A program made the translations under genes and the position numbers. Below, piece by piece: positions 10,363-22,941 of a stretch of DNA of 64,000 nt. Below the pieces are notes generated by a model. The model saw nothing but the letters and a program-made list of their open reading frames with translations. It searched no databases and was not told the DNA's origin. The DNA lies in contig NW_006767444.1 of assembly GCF_000264995.1 (NCBI RefSeq), forward strand, positions 631,472 through 695,471, written 5' to 3'. The first letter of the stretch is position 1, and every line of letters begins with the position of its first letter. The DNA comes from Punctularia strigosozonata HHB-11173 SS5. Taxonomy: Eukaryota; Basidiomycota; Agaricomycetes; Corticiales; Punctulariaceae.

Positions 10363-11703
10363 ATGTCCAACACAGACGGGCCACCCCACGCGCGTAGGTC
10401 CCTTCACAGGCTTTGCCGGCAGAATTTGAACGGGACGCCATGTACCAGCAAGATTAGGTGGCGGCGAGCTTCCTTCCTTGACGGAGAGCTCATTGTCAAC
10501 CCCAGCAGGAATCACGAATCCAGGCAAGTAACAATCGGGTTCCTAGGCGATAATCGGCTTACCGTTATGTGTCTCGTAGAATATGCGAACTTGACACCGG
10601 CCGAGCTCCATGAGCTGAATGATGTCCGTTGAATCTGATTGCATCCGAGTCGTTCGTTAGACACTGATACTGATTCGTAAGGCTTTGATGAAAGACGCAG
10701 TCCCTGAGAGACCCCTGATTGACAAAATCATGGACATCTCGGTGCTCCGAGAAGAGTACGAAGCCGGAAACGGGCTGTTCGTCGTTCAAATTGATGGTCT
10801 CGTCAAGAAGGGATTCAAAGGAGTGCGACGAACGCGCGGCGACGGAGACTGCTTCTACCGCTCCTGGGCGTTCGCGTACATCCAACGACTCCTCCATTCT
10901 CCAGATGGTGAACTGGCTGTCGCGAGCGCGGTGTCCCATCTGGAGAGCACCCTCCCTCTGCTGGAGACTGCCGGCTTTCAGCGGATGGTCTTTGAGGATT
11001 TCTACGACGTCTTCGCGTCACTTATTCAACAGATCGTTCAGCCAAGTCCTGGGGGCTCGGTACTCACTGACGAAACGCTCTTGGAAGCCTTCCAGTCACC
11101 GGAAGGTTCGTCCGCTGCACATTCATCGTCAGGCATTTGACTCATCCAGCATGCGCAGTCTCAAACTCGGTGGTTGTGTATCTCAGATTTTTGACGTCAG
11201 CGCACATGCGTCTCGATCCGGAAGCATACGAGCCATTCATCTTCCATCCTGAGACGCAAGAGCCCATGGGCGTCGTTCCCTTCTGTGAAAACTTTGTCGA
11301 AGCATGCGGGCGGGAGGCGGATCACGTTCAAGTTACGGCACTCTCGCGCGCCATGAAGGCCAACGTATCCGTCGTATATCTGGACGGTCGCAGTCAGGTT
11401 GCGGATTTCGTAGATTTCGTTTACGCCGAAGACGGAGAGATGGAGCCATTGATTCTCCTGTATAGGTTGGTCTCGAATTCTTACCGTGAACAGAAATCGC
11501 CTAACGTCCGACTAGACCAGGACACTACGACATACTGGAGCGACACGCAGGTAACTAAATGCGACACCATAGGGAGCTCCTCTACACGGAAGTTTTCACG
11601 GCTTCGTATTCATCCAACGATATTGATAATTTCCTCGGTGTGTACATGCTGCATCAGCTACTGTCACATAGAAGGCGTGCCCCCGCGTAGCAATGTACAA
11701 TAG
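10363..11703 (+). CDS. Otubain-like ubiquitin thioesterase (OTU cysteine protease, C65 family)
   Basis: Deubiquitinase of the OTUB1 type. The core starts at NLTPAELHELND|ALMKDAVPERPLIDKIMDI (intron about 10627-10680) and contains RTRGDGDCFYRSWAFAYI, where GDGDC carries the catalytic Asp and Cys. The helical insert and the second half follow: VVYLRFLTSAHMRLDPEAYE, MGVVPFCENFVEACGREADH and MKANVSVVYLDG. After an intron near 11466-11515, RPGHYDILERHA supplies the catalytic His. All three catalytic positions are present. The start is uncertain: the frame open from 10363 probably includes an extra intron before the TPAEL segment, and an ATG at 10567 is an alternative. The tail after the PGHYDIL motif is also uncertain, with 11703 taken from the open frame. 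It acts in the cytosol or nucleus. Confidence 0.8.
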
Positions 11704-11728
11704 TCGGTAAAAATGCATTAGGCCATAC

Positions 11729-13475
11729 TCAGGCGGGTGGCATCGCAGGCCCGTTGTTCCGATAGGTATAAACGTCTTCAGTTGCAGGTGTAGCCTTGAA
11801 GTACCGGCCCAAGACGGCGTCTTTTGGTAACATGAAAACGGTCAGAATCATATCCTTGCCTTAAGTGAGAGAAACTCACACGTCGGGTCGCTCTCGACGT
11901 GCAGGAAGTGCTTCAAGGGCCACGTGGTGCCGCCTGCAGCTTCATCCTTCCTCCGCTGTCGTTGATCATTCTTGAGAGGATTGTCAGTTGTGCATCTGCG
12001 GCATATGACTGGACGACTGACCTCAATCTTACTCTTCTCCTTGCTAGCAGTTTCGTAATCACCCTCGCGAATACCCTTCGCAACTTTGCCCCAGAGCTTT
12101 CGGCTCTCAAAGTCGTCCATCTTATCCACCGGCGCGACAGTGACCTCCTCTTTGGGCGCGCTCACGTCGTGGAAAGTCTCCCCGGTCTTGACGTTCTTCG
12201 AGTTGGTGTGCCATTGGCCCTCAAAAGTGTGCGTGGGCGAGCCGGCACCGAAGCCAGGAGTCATAACCGCCTTGAACGTGTGTGATTTGCCAGAGAAGTA
12301 ACCCTTGCCCTTGTACTCGATCTATCGGAATGGGGTTCAGAGGAGGCGAAGATGCTGAGCGAACACGACAGCGACGTACGGTCGTTAACCATCCATTCGA
12401 ACCGGAAATGTACGACGTTTCGGCGAGTTCGATGTAAGGCGAGCCGTACCATAGACCTTCGATTCGAAGCTTCGGCAGGGTGATGAGGTACTCCTCCTTG
12501 TTTCCGTCGGGTAGGTTCAGAGTCAACACAGCATGTCCGACCTGCCTCACGATGATGTTGCCTCCTGCAAGCATGTGAGGTCAGGATTGGTTCGTTTGCG
12601 TGGGGGAGTATGTCACGGACCAGAGAAGCTGGTCTTCTGTGCACTGTGGCCCTGGAGTGAGATGCCCTTGCTGGGGTTCTCGATGTAGTAGGCCGTGATA
12701 GGCGGATGGTGTGACACCTGCTCAACGACCAAATTTGTCTGACCCCGGCCGTGCTTGTCCGGCCAATATCCGTAGAACAACCTTCAAGGGCGACGCGCGT
12801 GAGCCAACTCAGTGGGGACGATCATCAATCAAACTCACTCTCCAAGGACAGGGTTGAGCGGTCTAGACGGGGGCATGAAGATCAGCGGAAAGTTCGGAAG
12901 GGCGCGGGACAATGACACGGACTTCTTTTCCGACCCCATGGACTCGTTCCTGGACGTGTATTGTCCCTTCAGCGTTGACTATTAGGTGGCATGTCAGACC
13001 GGGAGCGCACACAACGCTACTGATGCAATCTCTACGCACGATGAACCACCGCAGGACCGCGATAGCCCGTTCTTCACCATTCTTTCCATCGGCAATGGCT
13101 GAAAACAGCTCGGGGCGTTCACACCAGTAGGCTGTAGAGAAGAGAAAATGACCATAAGTAATAGGAGCGATGAAGCTAACAGTAACCAATACCTGGGAAC
13201 TCGGTCAACGAAACGGGGGAGAGGATGAAGGGCGGGGCGGTCAAGGACGAGAGGTCTCCGGAGAAGGACGCGATTCTATGGGCACCGTCAACACGCGAAT
13301 GTTCGTTGGTCGATGATAATGAAGCCGATCCGGACGTACGATTTGAGGAACGAGGTCCAGCTGCTGCGCTGCGCGGGCGGAACAGCCTGCCAGAGAGGGT
13401 ATCAGAATTACATGCGCGCGACGCCGCACAGAACAGGAGACTTGCTTCGGCCTCTTCGTGGGGCGTGTCGGTCAT
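11729..13475 (-). CDS. Oxysterol-binding protein (ORD-only, Osh4/Kes1-like)
   Basis: Lipid-transfer protein that exchanges sterol and PI4P between membranes. The minus strand starts MTDTPHEEAEASL and, after a poorly defined intron region, gives SIASFSGDLSSLTAPPFIL followed by SPVSLTEFP|AYWCERPELF. The joined exons continue WFI|STLKGQYTSRNESMGSEKK|PLNPVLGE. The family signature EQVSHHPPITAYYIENP is intact, followed by LPKLRIEGLWYGSPYIEL. The end, TY|AVLGRYFKATPATEDVYTY, uses a perfect gtgagt donor, and translation stops at 11729. There is no PH or ankyrin domain in front, so it is a short yeast Kes1-type protein. It converges with the otubain gene, leaving only about 25 bp between their stops. 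Confidence 0.9.
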
Positions 13476-13686
13476 GGTTCAAGGAGCGCTGAGGTTGAGG
13501 ATGTAATACACGAAGAGAATGATGGGTGATGGAGTCGCGATCAAGGTCAAGGAAAGGTATGAGACGGGGTGGTCTTGAACGTATAGATGGCAGTGTTCGC
13601 GCGTTTACATCAAACGTCATCGAAGCCCCTAAACTAATGCCCAACCAAGCGTACATGGAGCTATTGCGATAATCTATTGCACAATT

Positions 13687-16600
13687 CTACACATTGCGGA
13701 ACTCAAAAGCCGGTGCGCCGGGCTCAGAGGCCTCGATGATAGCTCTGTTGAAGCCAGGTTCCCCAGCGTGTTGAAGGGCCTCTTCCACCGACAGCACCTC
13801 TACGTCCACCAGATTGAGCGACTTCTTCAGATACGGCAGGATCTCCTTCAGCACTTCGATCTCCGAGAACAGAAGCGAGCGCTGGAAGGCGGTCTTAGCA
13901 CCCAACTGAGCCATACGTTTCTGCGGAAACGTAGATCTATGAGCGAGGACTCCGTTCCTGAAGGGTCTCAGGACCGTACCTTAAATGCTTGAACGAACGG
14001 CATCGCCATCTTGTTCTTGATGAGACCTTGCTTGGTCAAGATCTCCCGAACTTTGGCGTCGTCCACCTTATCCGCCTCCGGCGCGTAGGCATCCTTGATG
14101 GCCTGCACGCACTGTTCCTGCCATTCGGGGAATGACGACGCGACGTACACCCGCACGGACCGCGGCTTCTTCGGGTCGAAAGGTGGCGGCCCGCCCTTCG
14201 CCTTGTTCATTTTCTTCAGCACGTTCAGCTCCGCGTCGCGGACCATCTTGACGGTGCCACGCATGTAGGCGCCAGCCTCGACGACGCTGCGCTCCACGTC
14301 CGTGGATGGAGTCGGCCAAAGCGCGAACTGCACCGACTTGGGCTCCTTCAAGACCGTGCTCCATATGTGCTCGGCGAAGTGCGGTGCGACGGGCGCGATG
14401 AGCAGGGCGGCACTGCGAACCCAGTACTCCACGAGCTCCGCATGCATGCCAACGTCGGCAGTAACTTCTCGGTACCAGTCGCGAGCCGATTGGAGTTCGT
14501 AGAAGCCATACTTGACCGCATCCTTGTAGTGCATCCTATGAAGCGATATATTTGTAAGCGGGAATAAGCCTAGAAGGGGTAGCTTAGCATACTCGGCGTA
14601 GTGTTCCTTGGTGATGTTGATCAAATCCTTGACTTCTTCCTCAAAGACGCAATCGTGGTAGTTCCGCGGTCCACTGCGAAGAGACTTGTCCTGGAGGATC
14701 TCCTAGAAGGGGTTGAACCGGCTGTATGACGGATCCTGGGATCGTACTCACCTCACACCAGTTGATGAGCGTATGCAGACGCAGGATGTTCGCGTTCGCG
14801 GTCTTCTCCTCGAAGTTGGCATCCTCGATACCATCGCCAGCGTCGGCCAACGACAACCTCGTTGCATCCGCACCGAATTTCTCGACGGACTCGCGCATGG
14901 TCAACGAGTTGCCCGTGCTCTTGCTCATCTTCTTGCCGTTGAGCATCAAGTGGCCGTTCGCCCGCATGCTCCGCGGCCAGTACTCCTCCGGGAAGATCGC
15001 GGCGTGGCAGTAGACGGCGAAAGTCAAGTGGTTGCCGATGAGGTCCTTGCCGGACGAGCGGATCTCGAAGGGATAAAAGTACTCGAACTCGTATTTCATG
15101 CGGTCCGCCTTCTCTTTGGGCAGGGGAGCGGATTCTGGCCAGGGGCCCTTAGCGAAAATGTACTCCCAAACTTCGTCCGTCATTTGATCTGCAGTGACAC
15201 CCAACGGTCCCGGCTTGCTACCGTCAATCACACCGCCTGTGATGGAAGTAGTGAGCACAGGTATTCCCGGTCGGCTCGATCACGAACCTTGCAAAAGATG
15301 AGCGACCGTGTAGTAGGACATGTAGATGGTTGAGTCGCTCAAAGACTCCACCAAGAACTGGGGATCCCAGGGTAGCTTGGAACCAAGTCCGTAGGTGCGA
15401 GCGCATGCCCATTGGTTCAGCCATGCCAGTATACCCTCGAACGCGTTCCTCGTCTCGTTGTTGTACAGCTCCATACGAGCAACCAACCTTTAACAGAGAT
15501 CGATCAGTAAGACGCTTAAGCGCGATCCTTGGGACCTACTTCTCGGCTTGCTTCCGCCATTCGGTCTCTCCATAATCCAGATACCACTGGTCCATTAGGG
15601 CGACAACACACTCGTCTGCACTTCGGGAAATGACCAAACCCTCGGGCTCCGCGTACGCAAACGCGAGTCCCTGGGCGATCATGCTCTCCCGCACCTTCGG
15701 CTTGGCGTCCTGAACGGAAAGGCCCTTGAACTCTCCTACGAGCATCGTTCCGCTGTAGAAGCCCTCCTTGTACGCGATCTCCTTGGCTTCAGCTAGCTGC
15801 TTGACGTCCTTCTGGGATTGAATCTTCAGCTGCTTCACCAGCGCTGGCGCAGTGAGTTCACCATACGTCGGCGTGGAAAGCACGGGCACTGGGTCGATCG
15901 CTGCCCATGAAGGATCAATTTTGTAGAATTCAGCCTTCTTGCGGAGGTCCATCAGGGTCGCATAGTCATCAGGCGAGTCCGAAGGGACGGAGGTCACGAC
16001 ACCGGTGCCCTACGAGAACTTCAGAAGTGTTTTTATGACAGATTTATTGGATATTAGCCGCACCTTGGTCGGGAGGACATTCTCCATGGGCAAGACGTAA
16101 ACCTCGGGGTGTACGGCGAAAGGCGCCTTGATCTTGGTGCCGACAATCTTGGCACCGTCGATCTCCAGCAGCTGCTCGACCTTGCCATTCTGCGAGAAGA
16201 CGCCCTGGAAGGCCATGTTCCTCGCCGCTCGGTAGGTGGTCACGTACGCCTCCTTGTCGTTCGCGGCGAACACCCCGTACTTGATGGCCGTGCCGACGAA
16301 GCAGTTCGTCTGACCATACATTGTCTCGGGCCGCAGAGTCGCCGCCACCAAGTACACCTTCCGTCCGCCGACCTTGCCCTCGATGTCGGCTTTCGCGGCC
16401 GGACTCCAGTCTACGACCTCCATCTTGATCGCGGTGTACTCCTGCGGACCGACGCCCTCGCCGTCCGACCGGTCGTGGTCCATGCATGGCTGACCGTCCT
16501 TCGGGCTGTAGATAGTGTATCGTTCCCCAAACTTGATCTTGCCCATCTTGTGCAGTTTGTTCATCTGCCACCTCACGAACGAGTCGTAGTAGGGGTTCAC

Positions 16601-17443
16601 GTCTGTCGTGATGAACGATCTTCGCCAGTCGATTCGAGACCCAAAAGCGGCGTGGTCTTCCTGTTCCGTTCCTCGTTGAGCAGAGAGAAGTCGGAGAACA
16701 CAGCGAGAGGAAGCTCACCTTCGCGATGGGTGGGAAGTAAGTCAGCCAATAGTAAGGGTCTGCGAACTTCTTGATTTCCTGGCGCGGTACACCGATGGCC
16801 TCCATGATCTGGAACTGGTACGTGTGTCCGGTAGCCTTCGCCGCAACCTTCCCCTTCTTAGCTTTGTCAACGGGCTTGGACTCTCCAGGACCAGCCTGCG
16901 ACGAGGCGGTGGGCGCTTCGGGTTCCGCTTCTGGCGCAAACTTTTCGAAATCTTCGCCAAACATCTCCATCTCGCGAATGATCTTGTCGGAAGCCGCCTA
17001 AGAGCGAGGATCAGGGTACCGTTATCAGTCGACAGCGCAGCACACGCACCTTGATCGGCATTCCCGTGCAGTGGAAACCATGAGGGAACAGCGCGCGCTT
17101 GCCCAACATCCGCTCGAATCCGGCAGAGAACTCGATCTTGGAGATGGTGAAGGCATGGCCGAGGTGAAGGGATCCGTTCATGTACGGGTAGGGGAAGTTG
17201 CCGAACCACTTGGGGAACTTTTCTCGTATTTCGGTGGGGGACAGCTGAGCGGTCTCTTCAGGAGTCGGTGGGTCGACCTCGAAGACGCGCTCTTCCGCCC
17301 ATCGTTGCTGATACTTTTTCTCGAGGCCGATGATGAAGTCGCGCTTGGCCGTCTGGGAATCGGGATATCCGAATAAGATATGATGGATCGGGGACGCGAC
17401 GAGCGTGACGACGCACCTGCCCGAGCTCGATGGTGCTGGCCAT
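13687..17443 (-). CDS. Cytosolic leucyl-tRNA synthetase
   Basis: Class I aminoacyl-tRNA synthetase that charges tRNA-Leu. It begins MASTIELGQ, then [20 protein letters not shown]. The HIGH-type motif is in [18 protein letters not shown] eukaryote-specific charged insertion ([18 protein letters not shown] region) follows. The CP1 editing domain carries [15 protein letters not shown], and the KMSKS loop is intact as [19 protein letters not shown]. The anticodon-binding part has [21 protein letters not shown] and [14 protein letters not shown]. The end, [20 protein letters not shown], is the archaeal/eukaryotic C-terminus. About ten short introns interrupt it. Length and motif order fit the roughly 1,090-residue eukaryotic enzyme, and I saw no missing motif. 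Confidence 0.95.
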
Positions 17444-18052
17444 TCTGCGGTTACGGATTATATTACAGGGGCGCTTGAAAACACCGATGAGGGAAAGAAT
17501 GGTGGCTTCTTGAATCAGATAGACGAGTCACTATCGATCTCGAGTTGCCTCCTCAACTGCACCGTAAAGCTATGATCAACGACCCGAAGGGTATTGTATG
17601 AGAAATTATTTCTGCGTATTGGTAATGGCATCAAGCACAGCTCACCCCTACGGCTTCAGTAGTTGGGACTCGATGACTCTTTAACACCCTGCACCGACCG
17701 CGGAGTGGAAAACAAGGAAGGATATACAAGAGTCACCAGTGCTCAAGGCCAAGCTGCAAGAGGGTCCTGACTCGGTCTGCAGGTCCTCGCGCTCGGGGGG
17801 ACAGTAGTGTTTCCTGCAGCTTGCAGAGTCGACCTGGATCTCGGGGCGCGACACACGCGACGCGGTATTTTTTCAATGATCACATGATGCTCTTCAATGC
17901 TCAGCGCGAGTGGATCTCCGAGTCAGCTGCAAGCACGAGCCGTTGAGAGAGTACGTGTCGCAAGATCGAGCAGTAATATGATAGCAGCTTCAGCTCTAGT
18001 AAGCGATGTCAAAAGCTGACGGCCCATAAACGACCCTTGCTAGGAATCAGCA
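17444..18052. other. Intergenic region upstream of the leucyl-tRNA synthetase
   Basis: About 600 bp with no convincing open frame. It must hold the LeuRS promoter and, at the far end, the 3' UTR of the SET-domain gene. No TATA box or repeat stands out. Confidence 0.4.
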
Positions 18053-19611
18053 TTACTCTTCCTCGTATTCGTCGTCCCCCTCGAACACGAGTTCAATCCC
18101 TTGTTCCCGGGCAAGGTCAATGGCATCCTTCTCCTTTTGAAGCGCATATTGTAGGAGCGCTTCCAGTATGTCTCGTTGGCCTACGAAGAGCTCGTTGAGT
18201 AACGGGTTCGAGATCACGGAGGTGTGAAGTGCGTACCTTCAAGATAGTGATGAAGCATCTTCTCGACCGCAGGGCGTAACTGGGTCCCCGTCGGGACCTG
18301 CCCAGGCAAACGATCGATCAAGGACTGGACCATGTCGTGGAGGATCTCAGCCGCTTCAAGCTCGTCCTCGTAGCTTCTAGCGTCGTCGCCACGTCCGGTC
18401 TCACTCGTCGCGGCCGATCCTGTCTCATCAGGGCGGACGCGACTGACGATGCTGAGCACCTGTTTCCAGACGGCATCTGCCCCTCTACCCCCCCTCCCTA
18501 CTTCCCACTTGCCGAGTTCGCCTGAAGAAGCGGGAGCGCCTCCGTCAGCGGGAGTACTGAAGCCACTGCCGGCGATCTTGAGGACGATGGTGTCATCCGG
18601 GTTGGAGGGAAGGGAGAAGCCGTAGCCAAGGATGAGCTCCGAGTTCGGTTTCGGTCCGTAGTTGTTGAATAGCTCGTGGCCCTTGGGTGTGGCAGAATGC
18701 AGGACGAGCGATATGCTCAGGTCGGAGGAGCCCGTGTCGGGCGCGGCGTTGACCTGGCTCTGCGCCGAACGCGATTTGATAACCCATGAGACTGGTGCGC
18801 CTCGTGCGTGGTTCAATGCGTCAATTCCAGGGAGCAGGACGGGATACGAAGACGGCGATGATTGGAGAGTCGGATTTGGAGAAAGCAACGTGGACGGAAA
18901 GGCGCGCGAAGAGAGATAGGTGGATGCGGTAAGATATCGGGTCCTCAAAGACACCCGTCGATCAGCATCGTAAATATCCTGGAAGAAACAGACAGCTCAC
19001 CAAGTGAACTCATCCGTCCATTTCGGATTCAAGAGGGAGACGACTTCCTTGCATCCCACCCACTCCGTTTTCCACTGGCGCTCACGATCAAGAGTCGCGC
19101 CATAGAGGTTGGTGCCTTTGAACGCAGCCAACTCGTCCTCGGTAAAGTGTAGCGGAGTGGTCAACTGCGACGGCTCAGGCAAGGTGTCCAGGTAACTCTG
19201 ATGTCCCAGAATCGTGGTCTGAGCACTGGTGGTGCCGTGTTATGCAGTGGTCGGCCGCACGCCGAAAGCGATGGCGTACCGCAGCTCTTCATTCCAGTGC
19301 AGGCAGATATATATACAGATAATCTGCCTCTCTGATAGTCCTGCAAGAGCCCTCTTGAGGTTATCCGAGGCCAGGTGAGAGTTGTACGCCCGTGATATAT
19401 CTTCGAGAGCGTTTTTCGCGACTTCATGCGTGACCGCGAGCGAGAAGGGTGCACTGACGACCGATTCGTCTGCTGGGATGTCTTCAGCTGCGATCACAGA
19501 CAGACCGAACTGGTCGGCCATGAATTCGACGTTCGCATGAAAACCTCCGCCATGTTGTCGCAGCCAAGACTTCAACTGCACGACTTTGGGTGATTCATGG
19601 ACTTCGGCCAT
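18053..19611 (-). CDS. SET-domain protein lysine methyltransferase (RKM/SETD-type)
   Basis: Methyltransferase of the Rubisco-LSMT-like SET class, whose fungal members modify ribosomal proteins or other non-histone targets. It starts MAEVHESPKVVQLKSWLRQH; GGGFHANVEF and GLSVIAAEDIPADESVVSAP form the first SET strands. A middle exon reads LHFTEDELAAFKGTNLYGAT. The catalytic half holds LLPGIDALNHARGAPVSW and ELFNNYGPKPNSELILGYGF, the NH and NNYG cofactor and active-site motifs. The C-terminal substrate-binding region ends in a run of acidic residues (FEGDDEYEEE) at 18053. Four to five short introns are needed. The substrate cannot be told from the sequence. Confidence 0.85.
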
Positions 19612-19894
19612 GTTAACGATGTTTTATAATCACGGACGAAGATATTCCAGGAGCTCTTGATCGGTAGGGCAAGATGTTGAGTACTGGTACAAGGATGGGG
19701 TTTCCAAAACGGAAAGCACAAGCAAGAGTGAAAGCCACAGCGCGCAGCTTACCTTCCGACGTCGATCTCGCCGCAAGTCACTGGCGGAGTACCTTTGCCA
19801 GTCAGTGGTTCTCTGCCGCCTTGAGTCCTCATCAGAAAGTTGAATGCCCCCTGGTTTCCGCTACCAGTTCGCGAGGTCGGGCAGATTTTTGCGC

Positions 19895-21511
19895 ATGATG
19901 ACCCCTCCCTCGTCCTATGATACATGGACCCGCGAAGAGCTCGTTGCTCGCCTGGCCGAGTACGACAAAGTCACTCCGCAGAAGAGTCCGGATGCATCCC
20001 TGAGCCGCGTACCCGGACGACAGGTGCCGGGATATGCTGGCTCGAGCTCCGCCGCGGACGCGAAGACGATCGACTTCTCCAACTTACCTCGAAGGAAGAT
20101 TGCTCTCAAGTTCTCGTATGCGGGATCGGAGTACAGTGGACTGGCGTATCAGAAACTACCATCTGCGTTGCCGACGGTCGAAGGCGTCCTATGGGACGCC
20201 TTGACGTATACCAGGCTCGTGGACGGCCCCGCCGGCATGGACGCTACCGGCTGGGAGAAGTGCGGACGAACGGACGCGGGGGTTAGTAGTGCTGGCCAAG
20301 TTATATCTTTCTGGGTGCGAAGCAACCTCGACGAAAATGCCGTGAATACGTTGTCCACTGCTCGAAGCCAGCAGGAGCACCCTGCGCCTCAACAGCCTAG
20401 TGCAGAGTCGGTGCAAGACTCCGATGATGGGCCGGGCTTGGAGGGCGACCTTGGATTTATGGGCGATCTCGAGCCAGAGGCCGGCCCAGTGGCTCTCCCG
20501 ACACACCTTCAAAAGAAAGCCGAGTTCCGCTATATTTCCATGCTGAATCGCGTTCTTCCACCCACCATCCGCGTGCTGGCCTGGTCACCTGTTGCCCCTG
20601 ACTTTTCCGCTCGCCACAACTGCAAATATCGGCACTACAAATACTTCTTCGACGCGGAAAGACTCAACATCGACGCGATGCGTGACGCCGCGTCCCGTTT
20701 GGTTGGCGAGCACGACTTCCGCAACCTCAGCACACTGGATCCCTCAAAGCAGCTCACCAGCTTCAACAGACGCATACTCCGAGCTGAGATTTCGCCGGTC
20801 GCTCCCGAGATGAAATGCGCAGGAGGCATGCACGTCTTCGACCTGGTCGGGCGAGCATTCCTGTTCAATCAAGTGCGGAGGATCATGGCCGTTCTTATGC
20901 TGGTTGGGACGGAACTGGAGCCACCCTCGGTGGTTTCTGCGCTTCTGAACGCGGACCCAGAGCATCCTGCTCCCGCTTGGTGTGACGCCGAGGACCCGCC
21001 GCCGGTGCTCGAGCGATCTCCGGTATATCGCATGGCAGACCCCCTCCCGCTGGTTCTATGGGACTGCGGCTACGACGATGCTGACGTGCGGTGGTACGTG
21101 GACGGGGACGATCCCACGGATGCAGGAGTCGCTCAGGAAGAAGGCACGGTCGGCGGGGACAGCCATCTATATGCGCAAATGGATTCGATTCGAGAGCGAT
21201 CGGCAATACACGCCGCTCTCGACGCCCATTTCGTCGCATCGCTCGCCCGGTATCACCGCCCTCCGGCACAGTACTTTCCATTAAGTCACAAGGGGTACAC
21301 ACGCGGAGCCGCGATCTCCGGGTTTCCGAGCGCGATGCAGATTCCGACGGGCGGAGGGGTCTACCACCGGTCGAGGACGTATGTTCCTCTACTGCAGAGG
21401 CAGCGGCTCGAGCACTTCTCGGTGATCAACGAGCGATATAGAACAGGTAAGGGGGCGAGGCGCGAAGAGCGCAGAGACGGGGCCGCGAGGGTGGACGTGG
21501 AGGACGAATAA
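19895..21511 (+). CDS. DEG1: tRNA pseudouridine synthase Deg1/Pus3-like
   Basis: TruA-family enzyme that makes pseudouridine at positions 38/39 of tRNA. It is a single open exon. The start is one of two adjacent ATGs (19895, 19898; MTPPSSYDTWTREELVARL); an upstream in-frame ATG at 19844 is possible. Domain order: RKIALKFSYAGSEYSGLAYQ, then the catalytic motif CGRTDAGVSSAGQVISF with the nucleophilic Asp, then ARHNCKYRHYKYFF, EHDFRNLSTLDPSKQ and GRAFLFNQVRRIMAVLMLVG. A low-complexity insert rich in Gln, Pro and acidic residues separates the first two conserved blocks. The tail is basic and acidic, ending in DVEDE. It acts in nucleus and cytosol. It is read from the opposite strand to the SET gene and they share a divergent promoter of about 280 bp. 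Confidence 0.9.
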   Translation: MMTPPSSYDTWTREELVARLAEYDKVTPQKSPDASLSRVPGRQVPGYAGSSSAADAKTIDFSNLPRRKIALKFSYAGSEYSGLAYQKLPSALPTVEGVLWDALTYTRLVDGPAGMDATGWEKCGRTDAGVSSAGQVISFWVRSNLDENAVNTLSTARSQQEHPAPQQPSAESVQDSDDGPGLEGDLGFMGDLEPEAGPVALPTHLQKKAEFRYISMLNRVLPPTIRVLAWSPVAPDFSARHNCKYRHYKYFFDAERLNIDAMRDAASRLVGEHDFRNLSTLDPSKQLTSFNRRILRAEISPVAPEMKCAGGMHVFDLVGRAFLFNQVRRIMAVLMLVGTELEPPSVVSALLNADPEHPAPAWCDAEDPPPVLERSPVYRMADPLPLVLWDCGYDDADVRWYVDGDDPTDAGVAQEEGTVGGDSHLYAQMDSIRERSAIHAALDAHFVASLARYHRPPAQYFPLSHKGYTRGAAISGFPSAMQIPTGGGVYHRSRTYVPLLQRQRLEHFSVINERYRTGKGARREERRDGAARVDVEDE

Positions 21512-22324
21512 GGTTAGGCCTTCCTCCGATAATGATACGGTCGATTATCGCCATTGGACTGCGTATGGGAGAGCGTTGACGCCCATCGTCAGGTGCGTCG
21601 CGCGAGAGTCGTCCCCTGCAACCCCACATCTTCTGATGACCGATAGAGTCTTGTTTGTTTGTTTACAAGCGTAGAGACCCATGACGCAGATTCCGGAGCG
21701 CATTGCTGTACCCTCGGCATATGTACGACCCCGGCGTGATACCGTGCTGGAATGTGTGGGCCCCTAGTGGTCGCGTTGGATAGGAGAGCACCAAGACAAA
21801 TTTCAATGCGCAGGATGCGCTGTCTCAGCGCCAGAGAATCCCGAACAGTGCTAGCCTGTGAGAAGATCAGCCAGCAACCCCTGCCCGAAACACGCGAAAG
21901 CATGCGGGTGACACCGTGACGTAACGCCTCACACGCGTGATTTTTCTCTCGCTATCAACGGTCACATCCGTGACGTTGAATTAGCTGGGGGCGCACTGCT
22001 GGAAGGGTGTGCTCCCACCTCTGCGAGTCCTCCCCCTACTACCCCCAGCCCCCCTTGAATAAAATCTCTCGAGCGGTCTATCCCTCGTAGCTCAACTTCG
22101 CAAGGCAAGTTTCTATGCACATCTCGATTCCTTCCCGAGTTTCTCGTCACCGCCCTCGGGCGTCGTCGTCGTTGCCGGCGGTGCCGGCCTCGCAGCGCAC
22201 AGATATGTGCGTTAGGCGACGCGTCGACGGGGGGCGCGTTCCTACGTGTTCGGCGGGGATACTCTCCTTCCTCGCGAGTTGTGGACGTGTCGTTCGGTGT
22301 GCTGACGCCCTTTCCGACGCGTAG
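21512..22324. other. Intergenic region with the HMG-gene promoter
   Basis: About 800 bp without a gene. The part before 22324 is rich in C and T on the coding strand, as is common in promoters and leaders of strongly expressed basidiomycete genes. Several short open frames on the minus strand are fragments without family resemblance. Confidence 0.4.
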
Positions 22325-22941
22325 ATGCCCAAAGATAGCACCAAGCCCAAGGTACCCTCTGCCCCAAGGCCGATATTGGCGCATATATGGGGTTTCGATC
22401 GGGTGTGCGATGGTTTCTGACGCATATATTCGTGCTGTAGCGCAAGGCCGCCGAGAAGAGCGAGAAGGCGACTCGGGGCAAGAAGGCCCCCAAGGACAAG
22501 AATGCGCCGAAGCGGGCGTTGTCCGCATACATGTTCTTCAGCCAGGACTGGCGAGAGAGGATCAAGAGCGAGAACCCCGATGCCGGATTCGGTACGATGC
22601 CTTTCTCCGTTGGTCGTTACGTGTGCGGCGGTGCTGACGTAGGCGGTTTAGGCGAGGTCGGCAAGCTCCTGGGTGCGAAGTGGAAAGAAATGGATGAGGA
22701 GGAGAAGGAGGTTTGCCATATATGCGCTTCCCCTCGTCTCCCAATCACTGATCTCCGCATAGCCATACATCAAGCAAGCCGCCGATGACAAGGAACGCGC
22801 CGAGAGGGAAAAGGCGGAGTATGATGTGAGTTGCTGACGCTTTGCCATCAGCGTCGGTGCCGTACTCATGCATTCCATTCCCAGGAGAAGAAGGTCAGCG
22901 CTGAGGGCAGCGGCTCCGGCGGCGAAGATGACGATGAGTAA
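22325..22941 (+). CDS. NHP6: Nhp6-like HMG-box chromatin protein
   Basis: Non-histone chromatin protein that bends DNA and works with FACT. Exon 1 is very short (MPKDSTKPK, 22325-22351). The next exons give [20 protein letters not shown], a basic arm, then the HMG box [62 protein letters not shown] and AEREKAEYD. The C-terminus is [11 protein letters not shown]. The length of about 115 residues matches fungal Nhp6 proteins. At least four introns of about 50-90 nt interrupt this small gene. Confidence 0.92.

Noticed and set aside
14713-15333. Plus-strand open frame over the leucyl-tRNA synthetase
   Set aside because: It lies antisense to the KMSKS-containing exon and has shadow composition.
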